A stretch of DNA of 64,000 nt from positions 62,001-126,000 of the forward strand of contig JAQVQJ010000001.1 of assembly GCA_028701635.1 (NCBI GenBank). Direction: 5' to 3'. The notes below the pieces were generated by a model, which saw only the letters and a program-made list of their open reading frames with translations, was not told where the DNA came from and did no database searches. The position numbers and the translations under genes are program-made. This DNA is from Clostridia bacterium. GTDB lineage: Bacteria; Bacillota_A; Clostridia; Christensenellales; UBA1242. Positions 45,771 through 55,205 of this stretch are shown here, piece by piece. Each line of letters opens with the position of its first letter. Position 1 is the first letter of the stretch.

Positions 45771-48593
45771 TTACACTAACTCATCGAATCTCTGTCCCGT
45801 ACGTGTTGCAATAAAGTTAATTAAAATATATTCTGCTACACGAACAGGTTTAATATAAACGTCAACGATCAGTTCATTACGATCAATAACATCTGTCGTA
45901 TTGTTACGATCATCACATACGATCATATATTCATAAATACCTTCATTGCTCTTTGCAAACGAAAGAACAGGATCTATAGCAAGTTTCAGGCGATTACGAG
46001 TAAATACGGTATTTTGTTCGAATACGTAATATTTTGCAAGAGCCATAACAGCCTTTTCACACCACAAGAATAAACGACGTACATTAATACGATCGAACGC
46101 AGAAGGTTTACGCTGTAATGTTTTCTGTCCCCATACAACATAGCCATCACCAGGCCAGTAAACTGTTGGGTTGATACCATTCTTATAAAGTAGATCACGT
46201 TGTTTTTGTGAAGGATTAATACCAATATCCAATAACCCTGTTAGAATACCACGTGTCATACCCGCTGGAGTATACCATGGGAAGAAATTGGTATCTGTCT
46301 TGATCATTAAATTAGCCGCATATCCTGATGAAGGAACCCACACAAAACGATCGCTAATAGTATCATTAACCTTAAACCAGTTAGCATATGTGCATGCATA
46401 ACTTGAATTAATTCCATTAAATAAATTCTTTAAAGGCCAGAAAATATGTTGCGAGAAATTCAATTTCTTATTATCCATTACCTTTACATCACCGTTACCT
46501 TGTACAAAGATATAACGAAGAGGATCAAGAATAGATAAACAATCTTTTCTGGTGTATTGACAGAATTGAACAAATAATGATGCCACTGATTCATAAAGAT
46601 CAGATGCTTCTGATGCACTACCATTATTCTGGCTTAACAGACCGTCACTGTCTTTATCAAAAGTATGCGAATTTAAAATACCATTAACGTATACATTCTC
46701 GTCAAAAAGTTCTTTTATACGAGTTACACCCGAACGTGTTGTAGTACCTGCAGGCCAGTTATTGATATCCAAATTCATTCCCGTCCAAATAGTTCCAAGA
46801 CCACCTTCTGGTACTAAATCAATACGTAACAGTTCATTATTCTCTGCTAATCTTAACGCCTTTTCAATTTTACGTGGCAGATTACCTATAAATTTTTCTT
46901 TATCAGGTTGACATGGTGTGGATTCACCCATTCCATATAAACTATCTGCAGTTGCACAGAAAAGACCGTTTGCACTATTGATAGAATCGAATATTAATTC
47001 AGCTGTACCGTGTGGCTCTGCTGGCGATGCTCCTATTATATCCGTTGAATCGGAACCGAGAACATTTCTTTCACCACACACAACACGCACATATTTAATA
47101 GGCTCTTGTGTTTGTGAATTAAACCAATTACCGCTAAATTTCGAAATATATGGATTTACAAATACCTTTAAGTTATTAGATTTTGTATTTACAATATCTT
47201 CGATAAAGAAATTTAGTGCTGAACCGCCATTTTGATTCTGTATCATACGTGTAGAATCTAAAGATCCTATATGTGTTTCATATAATACTTTATCAAGAAC
47301 ACGGGTATCTTGATTATATATAGAAGGACGTACTTTAAATAAAGTTAATACTATACTATCACCAAAACCACCTGCGCCACTATTTGCAAAATCAAAATCA
47401 GGAACGCTTTCAACTATTTCAGATATACTGCCCGAATGTTCGAAATATGAACCTGTTAATGAAAACGCAAGTGAATTTGGATTTAATGTAACCCAATCGT
47501 TTTCTTCTGAATACTGATTAAAGGATTTAATATTCATAATCGAATCAAAATTAGATCCCTTATCCATCTTACTATTATCTGCAATTGCAATATAATAACC
47601 TTCGAATTGTTCGGTGATAGTTGTTTTTGCTTCATTCACCACAACTAATGCGCCATATCCAACATTAGATAAAATAGTTGAAATGTTATCAGACATTAAA
47701 CCAGAAACTCCATTATCAACAGTAGATTTCCAATTAATGCCACCCTGTAACCAATTGAAATATGTATCATCATCTAATGCAATGTGAATTGGCTGACCAA
47801 GATAAAAATGTGTAGCTGATGTAGGAGTTGCGCTTGTAACTGTTGCGCTTAATCCGCAAGCAACGAAACTAGAACTTAAAACACCTGCACCAAACGTTGC
47901 CAATGAACTACTAGAACTTAATAATGCATAATATGTTGGCCCATAAACAGAATCATCATATTTTTCAACTGCCTTTAATTCGCCATAAAAATTAATACCA
48001 GCAAGTCCGCCAGTTCCTGCAACTGTGCTACCTGTAATATCAAAAGTCAATGAAGATGCTACACCGGAAATCGCTCCTTCAAAAGTGAATTGTGAAAAAG
48101 ACGAAATACCTATTTGATCTGGTGTAAACCCATTAATACTACTTAAAATAGCAAAATCATTTGTTGTAGTTACCTGTAATCCTGTTTCTGCTGCAGTAAA
48201 TGTGTAAATGATTTTATCATCAACGCTTGTGGATGAAACTGGATATGTTCCACATGTATTAGTAGTTATAGGAATATATGGATATACTAATGCACTGTAT
48301 TTTGTTGAATATCCAGAACCGTCACCTGAACCATATGGCAAACGTGTAATTAAAAGATTACCATTTGCATTTAAAACCTGACGTGCTGTATGATACATAT
48401 AACGCTCAGCAGCATTTTCTGGTAGTCCGTAAACTTGTTCTAATTCTTCGGGACTTCTGACATTCAATAATTCGTCAGTAGGGCCTTGATTTGCATAACC
48501 TACAACCAACGAAGTAGTGCCGTAAGGCAATTCCGTATTAGAAGTTACATCAATTTCATTTATCTCTACGCCTGGGCTTTCGATTGTACGCAT
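45771..48593 (-). CDS. 18: tail sheath protein (gp18-like), enlarged
   Basis: The 940 residues begin MRTIESPGVEINEIDVTSN and VVGYANQGPTDELLNVRSPEEL, the standard sheath N-terminus, and end with the conserved C-terminal domain: GYVVWGQKTLQRKPSAFDRINVRRLFLWCEKAVMALAKYYVFEQN and DVYIKPVRVAEYILINFIAT. T4 gp18 is 659 residues, so roughly 280 extra residues fill the central protruding domain (about 100-330). It contracts around the tube during infection. Confidence 0.9.
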   Translation of the reverse strand: MRTIESPGVEINEIDVTSNTELPYGTTSLVVGYANQGPTDELLNVRSPEELEQVYGLPENAAERYMYHTARQVLNANGNLLITRLPYGSGDGSGYSTKYSALVYPYIPITTNTCGTYPVSSTSVDDKIIYTFTAAETGLQVTTTNDFAILSSINGFTPDQIGISSFSQFTFEGAISGVASSLTFDITGSTVAGTGGLAGINFYGELKAVEKYDDSVYGPTYYALLSSSSSLATFGAGVLSSSFVACGLSATVTSATPTSATHFYLGQPIHIALDDDTYFNWLQGGINWKSTVDNGVSGLMSDNISTILSNVGYGALVVVNEAKTTITEQFEGYYIAIADNSKMDKGSNFDSIMNIKSFNQYSEENDWVTLNPNSLAFSLTGSYFEHSGSISEIVESVPDFDFANSGAGGFGDSIVLTLFKVRPSIYNQDTRVLDKVLYETHIGSLDSTRMIQNQNGGSALNFFIEDIVNTKSNNLKVFVNPYISKFSGNWFNSQTQEPIKYVRVVCGERNVLGSDSTDIIGASPAEPHGTAELIFDSINSANGLFCATADSLYGMGESTPCQPDKEKFIGNLPRKIEKALRLAENNELLRIDLVPEGGLGTIWTGMNLDINNWPAGTTTRSGVTRIKELFDENVYVNGILNSHTFDKDSDGLLSQNNGSASEASDLYESVASLFVQFCQYTRKDCLSILDPLRYIFVQGNGDVKVMDNKKLNFSQHIFWPLKNLFNGINSSYACTYANWFKVNDTISDRFVWVPSSGYAANLMIKTDTNFFPWYTPAGMTRGILTGLLDIGINPSQKQRDLLYKNGINPTVYWPGDGYVVWGQKTLQRKPSAFDRINVRRLFLWCEKAVMALAKYYVFEQNTVFTRNRLKLAIDPVLSFAKSNEGIYEYMIVCDDRNNTTDVIDRNELIVDVYIKPVRVAEYILINFIATRTGQRFDELV

Positions 48594-48630
48594 AATTCTC
48601 TCCTTAAAATGGATTTTTAATACCTGTAAT

Positions 48631-48638
48631 TATTTATG
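48631..48638 (-). promoter_or_regulatory. late promoter-like CATAAATA before the sheath gene
   Basis: CATAAATA (minus strand) lies 38 bases before the sheath ATG, followed by an AAGGAGAG ribosome site. Confidence 0.55.
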
Positions 48639-48656
48639 GTTTTGATTTTATTTTTT

Positions 48657-49259
48657 TCAAATTAAATGCACGTCGAGCTGATTAAACGCAAAATCAAACG
48701 AACAATCAATTTCATCTGGATCTCTAAAGTTATATAAAATATTACCTAGTTTTATAGCAAAGGCGTTTTTAAATACAAATTCTACTTTTGGTTTATTATA
48801 TTCATCTAGTGCGTTTATAACTATTGTTGTCGTATAATCATACAACATTTCAGGAGATAATTTTGGATATACGCCACCGATTCCTTTAAATATCTCCGGA
48901 CCTCCATATGTGCTATATAACTGATCGTTGAATAATTGCAACCATTTCCAAATTACCCAATAGTTTTTAAATTCGTTATCTATTACAAATCCAACAGATG
49001 ATGGTGGATATGCCGGACGGTCAAAAGAGGTTATATTATGAGTTTGACCACCAAAATGTAATTGATGTGCAGGAACTTCAATATTAGGAATATTGACACT
49101 ATAAACAGAAAACTGCAAACTATCCAAATTTAAGAAATCAGATTCCCGTGTTCTTTTTGTATTTATACTTTTTAGAATATTTGGAATCGTAAGGATAAGT
49201 TGAAATTTATCCTTACGTGATTTATTAAGGTGTGTTTGTGTTATTGGAACACTTGACAT
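48657..49259 (-). CDS. second tail-tube-fold protein
   Basis: The 200 residues have tube-fold features: DKFQLILTIPNIL, SLQFSVYSVNIPNIEVPAHQLHFGG (strand-loop-strand), a helix DNEFKNYWVIWKWLQLF and a C-terminal VEFVFKNAFAIKLGNILY..CSFDFAFNQLDVHLI. This pattern is common in phage tube proteins and their paralogues that begin or end the tube. It sits between the sheath gene and a Lys-rich gene, overlapping neither. A tube-initiator or terminator role is possible. Confidence 0.6.
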   Translation of the reverse strand: MSSVPITQTHLNKSRKDKFQLILTIPNILKSINTKRTRESDFLNLDSLQFSVYSVNIPNIEVPAHQLHFGGQTHNITSFDRPAYPPSSVGFVIDNEFKNYWVIWKWLQLFNDQLYSTYGGPEIFKGIGGVYPKLSPEMLYDYTTTIVINALDEYNKPKVEFVFKNAFAIKLGNILYNFRDPDEIDCSFDFAFNQLDVHLI

Positions 49260-49261
49260 TA

Positions 49262-49840
49262 TTAGCCTCGATTATGAATATCACCATCTTCACCATATGA
49301 CGAACTCTGATCACTTAAAGGTTCATCAGAATCTAGATCCTCATCAGTATCTAAATCATTTATATCACCTATATCTTGCATGCCTTCCAAAGAATTACCG
49401 CCTTCTAATTTATCCATTATGCTTTGTAAAATTGGTGAGTTGCTAACTTCGGAGTCATCTCTACTGTTACTAATAAAATCAGATAAAATATCGCCAAGAT
49501 AACTTACTTCTTCTGGTGTCAATGTAATAGTAATATTTTCAGTATATTCACTAGTTTCATCTGCATTTGATGCTTCTTGTTCAGGATTACTAGATGGTCC
49601 ATTAGTTTCAAAAGATTCTTTAACGGGTTTCTTTCCTTTGCCTTTTAGCCATGGTGGAAGCCCTTTCTTGCCTTTCTTGCCTTTCTTACCCTTGCCTTTC
49701 TCTTCTTTATCACTCTTCTCTGATTTTTCTTCTTTCTCGCCTTTCTTATCCTTTAGCCAAGGCGGTAGTCCTTTCTTCTCTGTAACCAAACTCTTTGATT
49801 CCATATATACTGTCCAAATTTTATCTTCATCAATTCTCAT
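49262..49840 (-). CDS. Lys/Glu-rich low-complexity protein
   Basis: The 192-residue protein begins MRIDEDKIWTVYMESKSL. It continues with two GLPPWLK motifs separated by a Lys/Glu/Gly-rich stretch (about 24-72), then a helical acidic part (ITLTPEEVSYLGDILSDFI) and a Ser/Asp-rich tail. T4 head core proteins (gp67, gp68) are likewise charged and low in complexity, so a core role is possible. CTAAATA-like boxes and AAAGGAAG lie upstream. Confidence 0.55.
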   Translation of the reverse strand: MRIDEDKIWTVYMESKSLVTEKKGLPPWLKDKKGEKEEKSEKSDKEEKGKGKKGKKGKKGLPPWLKGKGKKPVKESFETNGPSSNPEQEASNADETSEYTENITITLTPEEVSYLGDILSDFISNSRDDSEVSNSPILQSIMDKLEGGNSLEGMQDIGDINDLDTDEDLDSDEPLSDQSSSYGEDGDIHNRG

Positions 49841-49909
49841 AATAATACTTCCTTTAAAATATTTAGTATTTAGCGTGATTTTTTTAAAAATATATTATAA
49901 TATATAATC

Positions 49910-50179
49910 ATGTATAATAAGGATTACAAATATATATATTACGAAGATATGCGTGGAAAAGTGTTGGGATATATCGATGAAACACGGCCTTCATCTGAAG
50001 ATGAAATATTTGTAACTATTATTGCTGAAAAAAACCATGTATCTATAAATACATATAGTCCATGGGATATAACAAACCGTAATTGTACCATAATGGTGGA
50101 TTTAAAAAGATTACAATATTGGAGATTCTATGATGATTATGAAGAATTTTTTGCAGCCTTTTTTGAAGCTATTTTATAA
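49910..50179 (+). CDS. small unknown protein
   Basis: The 89 residues are beta-rich and aromatic (YKYIYYEDMRGKVLGYIDE). Two TATAAT boxes (49896-49901, 49903-49908) lie immediately upstream, suggesting early or middle expression. It is the first gene of a plus-strand block (to 53851) set into the virion region. Confidence 0.5.
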   Translation: MYNKDYKYIYYEDMRGKVLGYIDETRPSSEDEIFVTIIAEKNHVSINTYSPWDITNRNCTIMVDLKRLQYWRFYDDYEEFFAAFFEAIL

Positions 50180-50456
50180 CCGTTTAAAATATAGAGGATT
50201 TTATGCTATACATAGTGGGGACACTGCAGGCGGATTTTTCACATATATTAAAGAAGAAGATAGAGGAGATAGTTACGCTCTTTTATTAATGCCCGATCCC
50301 ATGAAAGCCATATACGTCAAAAAAAGTGATATTGAACTAGATCAAAAATATGATAATATAATGTTTGTCAAAAAAATACCAAAAGATGTATATGAAGTAT
50401 GTAAAGCAAATTTTATTTATTACGCGAAAGTAGCAGGTATATATGCAAATCGATAA
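50130..50456 (+). CDS. small unknown protein
   Basis: The 108-residue protein overlaps the previous gene by 50 bases; a GGAG site five bases before the ATG supports this start. It contains YRGFYAIHSGDTAGGFFTYIKEEDRGDSYALLLMPDP, an alpha/beta pattern without catalytic residues. It is coupled to the RNase H gene. Confidence 0.5.
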   Translation: MMIMKNFLQPFLKLFYNRLKYRGFYAIHSGDTAGGFFTYIKEEDRGDSYALLLMPDPMKAIYVKKSDIELDQKYDNIMFVKKIPKDVYEVCKANFIYYAKVAGIYANR

Positions 50457-51363
50457 TTTAATTATAGACGGAACGAATATTGAATTTAGAATCTTTTTTG
50501 TTACCCGTGGATTCCAACCAGCAAATGATGAAATAACGGTTCAAGAAGAGAAAGAAACATCTAATTGTACTTTTAAATTTCTTCAAACTTTTTATAAATT
50601 AGTTGAAAAGTTCAATCCCACTAACATTTATGCAACATGGGATAAAAAACTTGTACATCCATCTACTAATTTTAGAAAAGATATATTAGGCGATCAATAT
50701 AAAGCAGGTCGCGTTAAGCCTCCTGATATTCAAGAAATGTATGATCAAGAAATAAAATTAATAGAAATTCTTGAATCTCTTGGAGTGAAAAATATATTTC
50801 CTAATGTGCTTGAAGCTGATGACGTATGCGCATGGCTTTCGGATAATCTTCCCGGTCAAAATATAATAGTATCAGCAGATCAAGATTTATTACAATTAGT
50901 ATCTCCTAATGCTTCTGTATATAATTTAAAGGAATTAATCACATATAAAAACTTTGAAGAAAAAAAAGGAATAAAACCTGAACAGTTTGTACTCTTTAAG
51001 GCAATAAAAGGAGATCCGTCTGATAATATTCCAGGTTTAAATGGATATGGGGAAGTTCGTTCGCGTAAATTAGCAACCAATTGGGATAATACAAATCTAA
51101 CAGAAGAATTTAAACAAATAGTAGAACGAAATATCAAATTAATCGATTTACGTTATGGGTATAATTTTCAAGAAGGAGAAAAACAAAAATATGCAGAACA
51201 ATTAAATTATGTTCGACATATAAAATCGGATATAAACCGTTTTATTGAATTATGCCGTCAAAATGAATTTACAACGTATATTGATAATATTGATAAATGG
51301 AAAAGGATTTTAAATCGTAATAATATAATAGATATTATTAACAGCATTAATATAAATAATTAA
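50443..51363 (+). CDS. rnh: T4-type RNase H (5' flap/exonuclease, FEN family)
   Basis: The 306 residues (T4 Rnh: 305) have FEN-1-like metal sites: NLIIDGTNIEFR (D9), ATWDKK, LEADDVCAW, IIVSADQDLLQL and IKGDPSDNIPGLNGYG, the helix-hairpin-helix region. It removes RNA primers on the lagging strand and helps gp32-covered DNA processing. In T4 rnh is not with the tail genes, so this placement is different. Confidence 0.88.
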   Translation: MQIDNLIIDGTNIEFRIFFVTRGFQPANDEITVQEEKETSNCTFKFLQTFYKLVEKFNPTNIYATWDKKLVHPSTNFRKDILGDQYKAGRVKPPDIQEMYDQEIKLIEILESLGVKNIFPNVLEADDVCAWLSDNLPGQNIIVSADQDLLQLVSPNASVYNLKELITYKNFEEKKGIKPEQFVLFKAIKGDPSDNIPGLNGYGEVRSRKLATNWDNTNLTEEFKQIVERNIKLIDLRYGYNFQEGEKQKYAEQLNYVRHIKSDINRFIELCRQNEFTTYIDNIDKWKRILNRNNIIDIINSININN

Positions 51364-51375
51364 AGGAAACATAAT

Positions 51376-51576
51376 ATGGAACAAGTATATCAATTAACAC
51401 AACAAACATGCAATATGTGTGGACAAGGTGGAATATCCCCGCGCACAGAACAATATATAGATAGATGTGCACAAGAAGTAGTAGTTGAAGCGGTATGGCA
51501 ATGTCATCGTTGCGGTAGTCGTTTTAGTAGTGGCATTGTATCACGTACACCAATTGATGAAAAACAAACAAAATAA
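51376..51576 (+). CDS. small zinc-ribbon protein
   Basis: The 66 residues carry CNMC (12-15) and CHRC (43-46), a single zinc ribbon, with a free Cys at 31. AAAGGAAAC precedes the ATG. Small zinc ribbons in phages often bind nucleic acid or RNA polymerase; nothing more can be said. Confidence 0.6.
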   Translation: MEQVYQLTQQTCNMCGQGGISPRTEQYIDRCAQEVVVEAVWQCHRCGSRFSSGIVSRTPIDEKQTK

Positions 51577-52021
51577 AATAGAAGAAATTATCGAAGAAAC
51601 TATGGACGCCGGCGGTACTCTTTTCGGTGGTGCAGCATATGGCGGTTCTGGTACTTTCTCCTATTCACAACAAGCCGGTGCGAAAACATGGGCGCCTCGA
51701 TCTACGGCAAACAGATCAACGGGCGCTGAGCCTCAAGGATATAATGTTAAAGATATAGGGGACGAAGAACATTTATTACATCATAAAGCGCCTAAAAAAC
51801 GTCCATTTCCTTTAGAGACAATTAATGATTCATTAGCTCAAGCATATCTACAATTATGCAATGCTGAAATACAACTGAAAACATGTAACAAATATAATTC
51901 AGTTATGGAATTAAACATGGAAAAAAAGGCTCTTCTTAAACATCTGCATAAAAAAACAAAAGCATTAAAAATTATGATAAAAAATATGGCAGATGATCTT
52001 GACAGAATATCTTTTTCATAA
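51557..52021 (+). CDS. unknown protein with Gly/Ser-rich N-terminus
   Basis: I start this at ATG 51557 (MKNKQNKIEEIIEETMDAGG), overlapping the zinc-ribbon gene by 20 bases; the longer frame from 51485 would translate the zinc-ribbon coding sequence out of frame. The 154 residues contain a small N-terminal helix, a Gly/Ser/Tyr-rich segment (20-55) and a C-terminal coiled helix (about 95-150) rich in Lys. No family is recognised. Confidence 0.5.
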   Translation: MKNKQNKIEEIIEETMDAGGTLFGGAAYGGSGTFSYSQQAGAKTWAPRSTANRSTGAEPQGYNVKDIGDEEHLLHHKAPKKRPFPLETINDSLAQAYLQLCNAEIQLKTCNKYNSVMELNMEKKALLKHLHKKTKALKIMIKNMADDLDRISFS

Positions 52022-52033
52022 TATAATATAAAT

Positions 52034-52270
52034 ATGGATACTTTAAGAGAAAAAAGAGAACTAAGAGGTCTCAGTGTTACTTGTTTCAAACAAAACGGCA
52101 CGAATATACTCTGTAAAATAAATTTAATGCCTAATGATGCATTATCTTTATGTGATAGAACTAAATCAGGACTTTTTAAAAATAAAGAGTTTCATGATAG
52201 ATTTATTAATATGATTGTAACTAGTTTAGATAAATTAATAAAGGATGAAAAAATAAATGAATCCAAATAA
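52034..52270 (+). CDS. small unknown protein
   Basis: A 78-residue charged helical protein. TATAAT (52022-52027) lies just upstream. It overlaps the next gene by 14 bases. No motif is seen. Confidence 0.45.
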   Translation: MDTLREKRELRGLSVTCFKQNGTNILCKINLMPNDALSLCDRTKSGLFKNKEFHDRFINMIVTSLDKLIKDEKINESK

Positions 52271-52754
52271 AAATGAAATGAAAATTTTTATTGGTGCTTT
52301 ATTTAAAATTCTAGGAGTAGCGTTTGTATGTGGAATATGCACGGGTATTATATGTCAAACATGGATTGCTGGTCTTTCTATGTTTATTATGGCTATAGTC
52401 GCCCAATTTGCTATCAATGCGATCGTAATGGAATTGGCGTCTAGAAAAAATAGAGAAGCTGAATTTTTAGCAAAACAAGTATTAAAAGAAGCTTCAGAAA
52501 GACAACTACCATACAATTTAAATTGTGCATATTGTAATGAATTAAATAGAATAGGTATTTCTTTTGTTAATGAAAATTCTTTTGAATGTGTAAAATGCAA
52601 ACAGCCTAATAAAGTATATATTCAATTTACTACAGTACGTATTACAACACCATTAGTTCAAAAAGAAAATACCACTTTTATAGACATGGAAAGTGATCCT
52701 GGTGTTTCACAATCTACAGTTAATCAACCTATTTCAATGATGTCAAATGAATAA
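52257..52754 (+). CDS. membrane protein with C-terminal zinc ribbon
   Basis: Two hydrophobic segments (about residues 10-32 and 36-58; FIGALFKILGVAFVCGICTG and IAGLSMFIMAIVAQFAI) anchor the protein in the membrane. A cytoplasmic-type zinc ribbon follows (CAYC about residue 91, CVKC about 111) and then a Thr/Ser-rich tail. The 165-residue design (hairpin membrane anchor plus zinc ribbon) suggests an inner-membrane regulator or superinfection factor; no named family is recognised. Confidence 0.58.
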   Translation: MNPNKNEMKIFIGALFKILGVAFVCGICTGIICQTWIAGLSMFIMAIVAQFAINAIVMELASRKNREAEFLAKQVLKEASERQLPYNLNCAYCNELNRIGISFVNENSFECVKCKQPNKVYIQFTTVRITTPLVQKENTTFIDMESDPGVSQSTVNQPISMMSNE

Positions 52755-53202
52755 TGAAATTCCTGATAAGCAAGGTCTTTTAGCATTAATAAAAGATGCG
52801 CCATCTTCGAGTATTCCTCCTGAAAGAAAACCTCATGAAGACGAATGGCAACCCCCTGATATAAACTTACAAAGTCGTGAAATATGGGGTAAAGAATCTA
52901 ATCAATTATTAGATGATTATAAATTTGGTGAATCTTTTGCTAAATTTGGTGAATCTAATTTAACTACTAAAATGTTTTTGAAACGGTTTTCTTTAGCTAT
53001 ATGTACTATCATTTCAAATGAATATCAAAAAAGAGGTGTAGGCGCGGAGGAAATGTTACCTCTTTATAAAATATTAGAATCAACTTTTTTGTTAATTTCA
53101 AAAGAAATAGATAAAAAAGACTTGAAAGATTTTAATATATTGTCTATAATATCGTCATTGCAAGGATTTTTAAACAATTATCGTAAAAAGGGAATAAAAT
53201 GA
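52747..53202 (+). CDS. uncharacterised protein
   Basis: The 151-residue protein overlaps the membrane protein gene by eight bases. A Pro/Ser-rich N-terminus (to 45), the near-duplicated FGESFAKFGESN and a helical C-terminus are visible. Unknown function. Confidence 0.48.
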   Translation: MNNEIPDKQGLLALIKDAPSSSIPPERKPHEDEWQPPDINLQSREIWGKESNQLLDDYKFGESFAKFGESNLTTKMFLKRFSLAICTIISNEYQKRGVGAEEMLPLYKILESTFLLISKEIDKKDLKDFNILSIISSLQGFLNNYRKKGIK

Positions 53203-53474
53203 GTGATAGAAATTTAAAAGATATGTCTGTATTCGAACAATCTCGTTGGTATGCATTGATGGAAGCTGTTAATCTTATTGCTGATGAATGTGAAGAAAGA
53301 CATATTAATTTCAATAAAATAAAAATTTCGCCGTTAGATATAGAAAAATATATAGAAGGTACCTGTGACATATTTGCACGAAAAATTATAGAAGATCAAA
53401 AAACACATCAACATAATGGATTTTTATTTGAGCTCCACAACATTTCATCAACAGCAGATAAGGTAACCATATGA
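53199..53474 (+). CDS. small uncharacterised protein
   Basis: A 91-residue helical protein with an ATGA overlap to the previous gene and to the next one. It contains CEERHINFNKIKI and two further Cys/His positions, not enough for a clear metal site. Confidence 0.47.
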   Translation: MSDRNLKDMSVFEQSRWYALMEAVNLIADECEERHINFNKIKISPLDIEKYIEGTCDIFARKIIEDQKTHQHNGFLFELHNISSTADKVTI

Positions 53475-53851
53475 TATATATAGTCGGATATACTTTTCAA
53501 TTTAATACACGGTCACATATTCAATCAACGGAAACCCCGGGAATGTCGATGCAAGAACGTATTGCACTGACTAAAATAAATCAAAAAAATCAAAAAACAT
53601 TATCTGCATTTGATCCCCGGTTTATAGCAGGTCATACATATAAAATAGTTCGAATTTTTTGTGACCCTGAAGGAAAATGGCATTATATTTTTAATGACCT
53701 TTCTAATTCTGCCTTAGCTGATATAGATGTATCATTTCCCGACTCATTCGCAGGTGATAATTATGTTGCTGCAATTTCATGCAAAACCAAACAGCTAGAA
53801 GAAGAACGTAATCAAATCGAAATTGCGTATAAGCAAAACGAAAATTCTTAA
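53471..53851 (+). CDS. small beta-rich protein
   Basis: The 126 residues begin with strands (MIYIVGYTFQFNTRSHI), include KIVRIFCDPEGKWHYIFNDL, and end in a charged helix. It is the last gene of the plus-strand block; its stop overlaps the stop of the convergent neck gene by four bases, with no terminator between them. Confidence 0.48.
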   Translation: MIYIVGYTFQFNTRSHIQSTETPGMSMQERIALTKINQKNQKTLSAFDPRFIAGHTYKIVRIFCDPEGKWHYIFNDLSNSALADIDVSFPDSFAGDNYVAAISCKTKQLEEERNQIEIAYKQNENS

Positions 53852-54744
53852 TAATTTCCGTATACTGAATTATCACTTCCTGGGGTTTTCGAATAATCCC
53901 AAATACGTCTAGATTCATCTTCGACATTTTGATCATACTTTTTAGGCTCTTCAGCATAATCCGAACCGCCTGAAAGTTTACCATATAAAGTTTCATCAGA
54001 TATTTGATCATGTCCTGGTTCACGAGGTGCATTCGGTTGATAACTATAATCAAAACGTTTGCAATGTAAAATCCATACATAATGACCTTGTAACATATTA
54101 TAGTTCATTGTAAGATTTTCATCACGACGTTCTGTAATTTCAAAAATAGGTGCACCTCTCATAAGATGTTGGAAAGTAGATACATCATTATATGTCGAGT
54201 AATATGTTGAATCTGTCGTACATGTTATACCATCACTAATTGTTGGGTTTATAGTGCTCCCGCATACTAATTCTAAAACATCAGTAGCTAATGCATATCC
54301 TGAACATGAAGTAGTTTCATTTGATATAGTATTAATATCATTCATGCCCCCTGGACGATCCCAACCGAATTCAGTCAGTCTGATTAAATCACCTGCTTTT
54401 GGTTCGGCTGCATTACTATTAAAAGCGGCTCTAAACGTTAAAATAGGCACAATAAAAGTAGCATCAGCATCTGTACGAATACCAAATTTAGATAATAACA
54501 AAGAATCATTATTAAATTGAGCCATCATAATCATAGGAGTGGGGCCACTAAATGGTGCAAGTGGGTGTTCGCCATAAAAAAAATCATGGGCTGATGTTTG
54601 ATAATCATACGTATAAAAATCTATATAAGTACCGTATAATTTATTTAATTCTATCCAATAATTTTGTATTACTCTGCGTTCGTTTTCATTTACTACTTTA
54701 CTTGTAAAACGTAAACCAGCACCACTATTTGTTCCACATTTCAT
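53848..54744 (-). CDS. 14: neck protein (gp14-like)
   Basis: The 298-residue protein has NKLYGTYIDFYTYDY and FFYGEHPLAPFSGP in the first part, GDLIRLTEFGW in the middle and APIFEITERRDENLTMN...YVWILHCKRFDYSYQPN at the end, the same succession as T4 gp14 (256 residues: GDLIYF, LFEIRFVEHEP, YELMCTKFTYSHE). The neck closes the filled head and joins the tail. It is transcribed leftward with the two genes to its right. Confidence 0.6.
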   Translation of the reverse strand: MKCGTNSGAGLRFTSKVVNENERRVIQNYWIELNKLYGTYIDFYTYDYQTSAHDFFYGEHPLAPFSGPTPMIMMAQFNNDSLLLSKFGIRTDADATFIVPILTFRAAFNSNAAEPKAGDLIRLTEFGWDRPGGMNDINTISNETTSCSGYALATDVLELVCGSTINPTISDGITCTTDSTYYSTYNDVSTFQHLMRGAPIFEITERRDENLTMNYNMLQGHYVWILHCKRFDYSYQPNAPREPGHDQISDETLYGKLSGGSDYAEEPKKYDQNVEDESRRIWDYSKTPGSDNSVYGNY

Positions 54745-55205
54745 ATAATTCCTTTAATAATTTTTGAATGTCCTTTTCCGAATGGACTTCTCTTTTTATA
54801 TTTACGAGGTCCACTTCTATGAGGCTTGAAAAGATAATACATTCCGGGTTTATACCGAATCATTTGAATGCCCGTAGATCCTAAATGTTTCATAGGTTTA
54901 TTTTCAGACGGGATGATAAATTTATATTTTTTTGCTATATCCAATACTTCTTTTTTAGATAATTTCCAAACACCACTAGGAGCTTTTTTTGCAATATCAA
55001 CAGTTCGACTACTAGTGTCGAGGCCTTTTACCATTGCAGCCAATCCATCTGGTACCATATCAGTTTTTGTATTTCTATACATTTTCGGTACTTGACTGAG
55101 AGTTTTTCTATTAGTACCTCTTTCTTTAAATCGATGGGATCTTAAAGGATCTGCGGGAATTTTTAATTTTCCTAGACGTTTTAAATTTTCATTTACAATA
55201 TTCAT
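54741..55205 (-). CDS. basic protein near neck genes
   Basis: The 154-residue protein is rich in Lys, Arg and Pro (IPADPLRSHRFKERGTNRKTL; PHRSGPRKYKKRSPFGKGHSK). I use ATG 55205, which overlaps the upstream stop as ATGA; an ATG three codons earlier is possible. A nucleic-acid-binding or head-completion role would fit the charge, but no family is recognised. Confidence 0.5.
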   Translation of the reverse strand: MNIVNENLKRLGKLKIPADPLRSHRFKERGTNRKTLSQVPKMYRNTKTDMVPDGLAAMVKGLDTSSRTVDIAKKAPSGVWKLSKKEVLDIAKKYKFIIPSENKPMKHLGSTGIQMIRYKPGMYYLFKPHRSGPRKYKKRSPFGKGHSKIIKGII

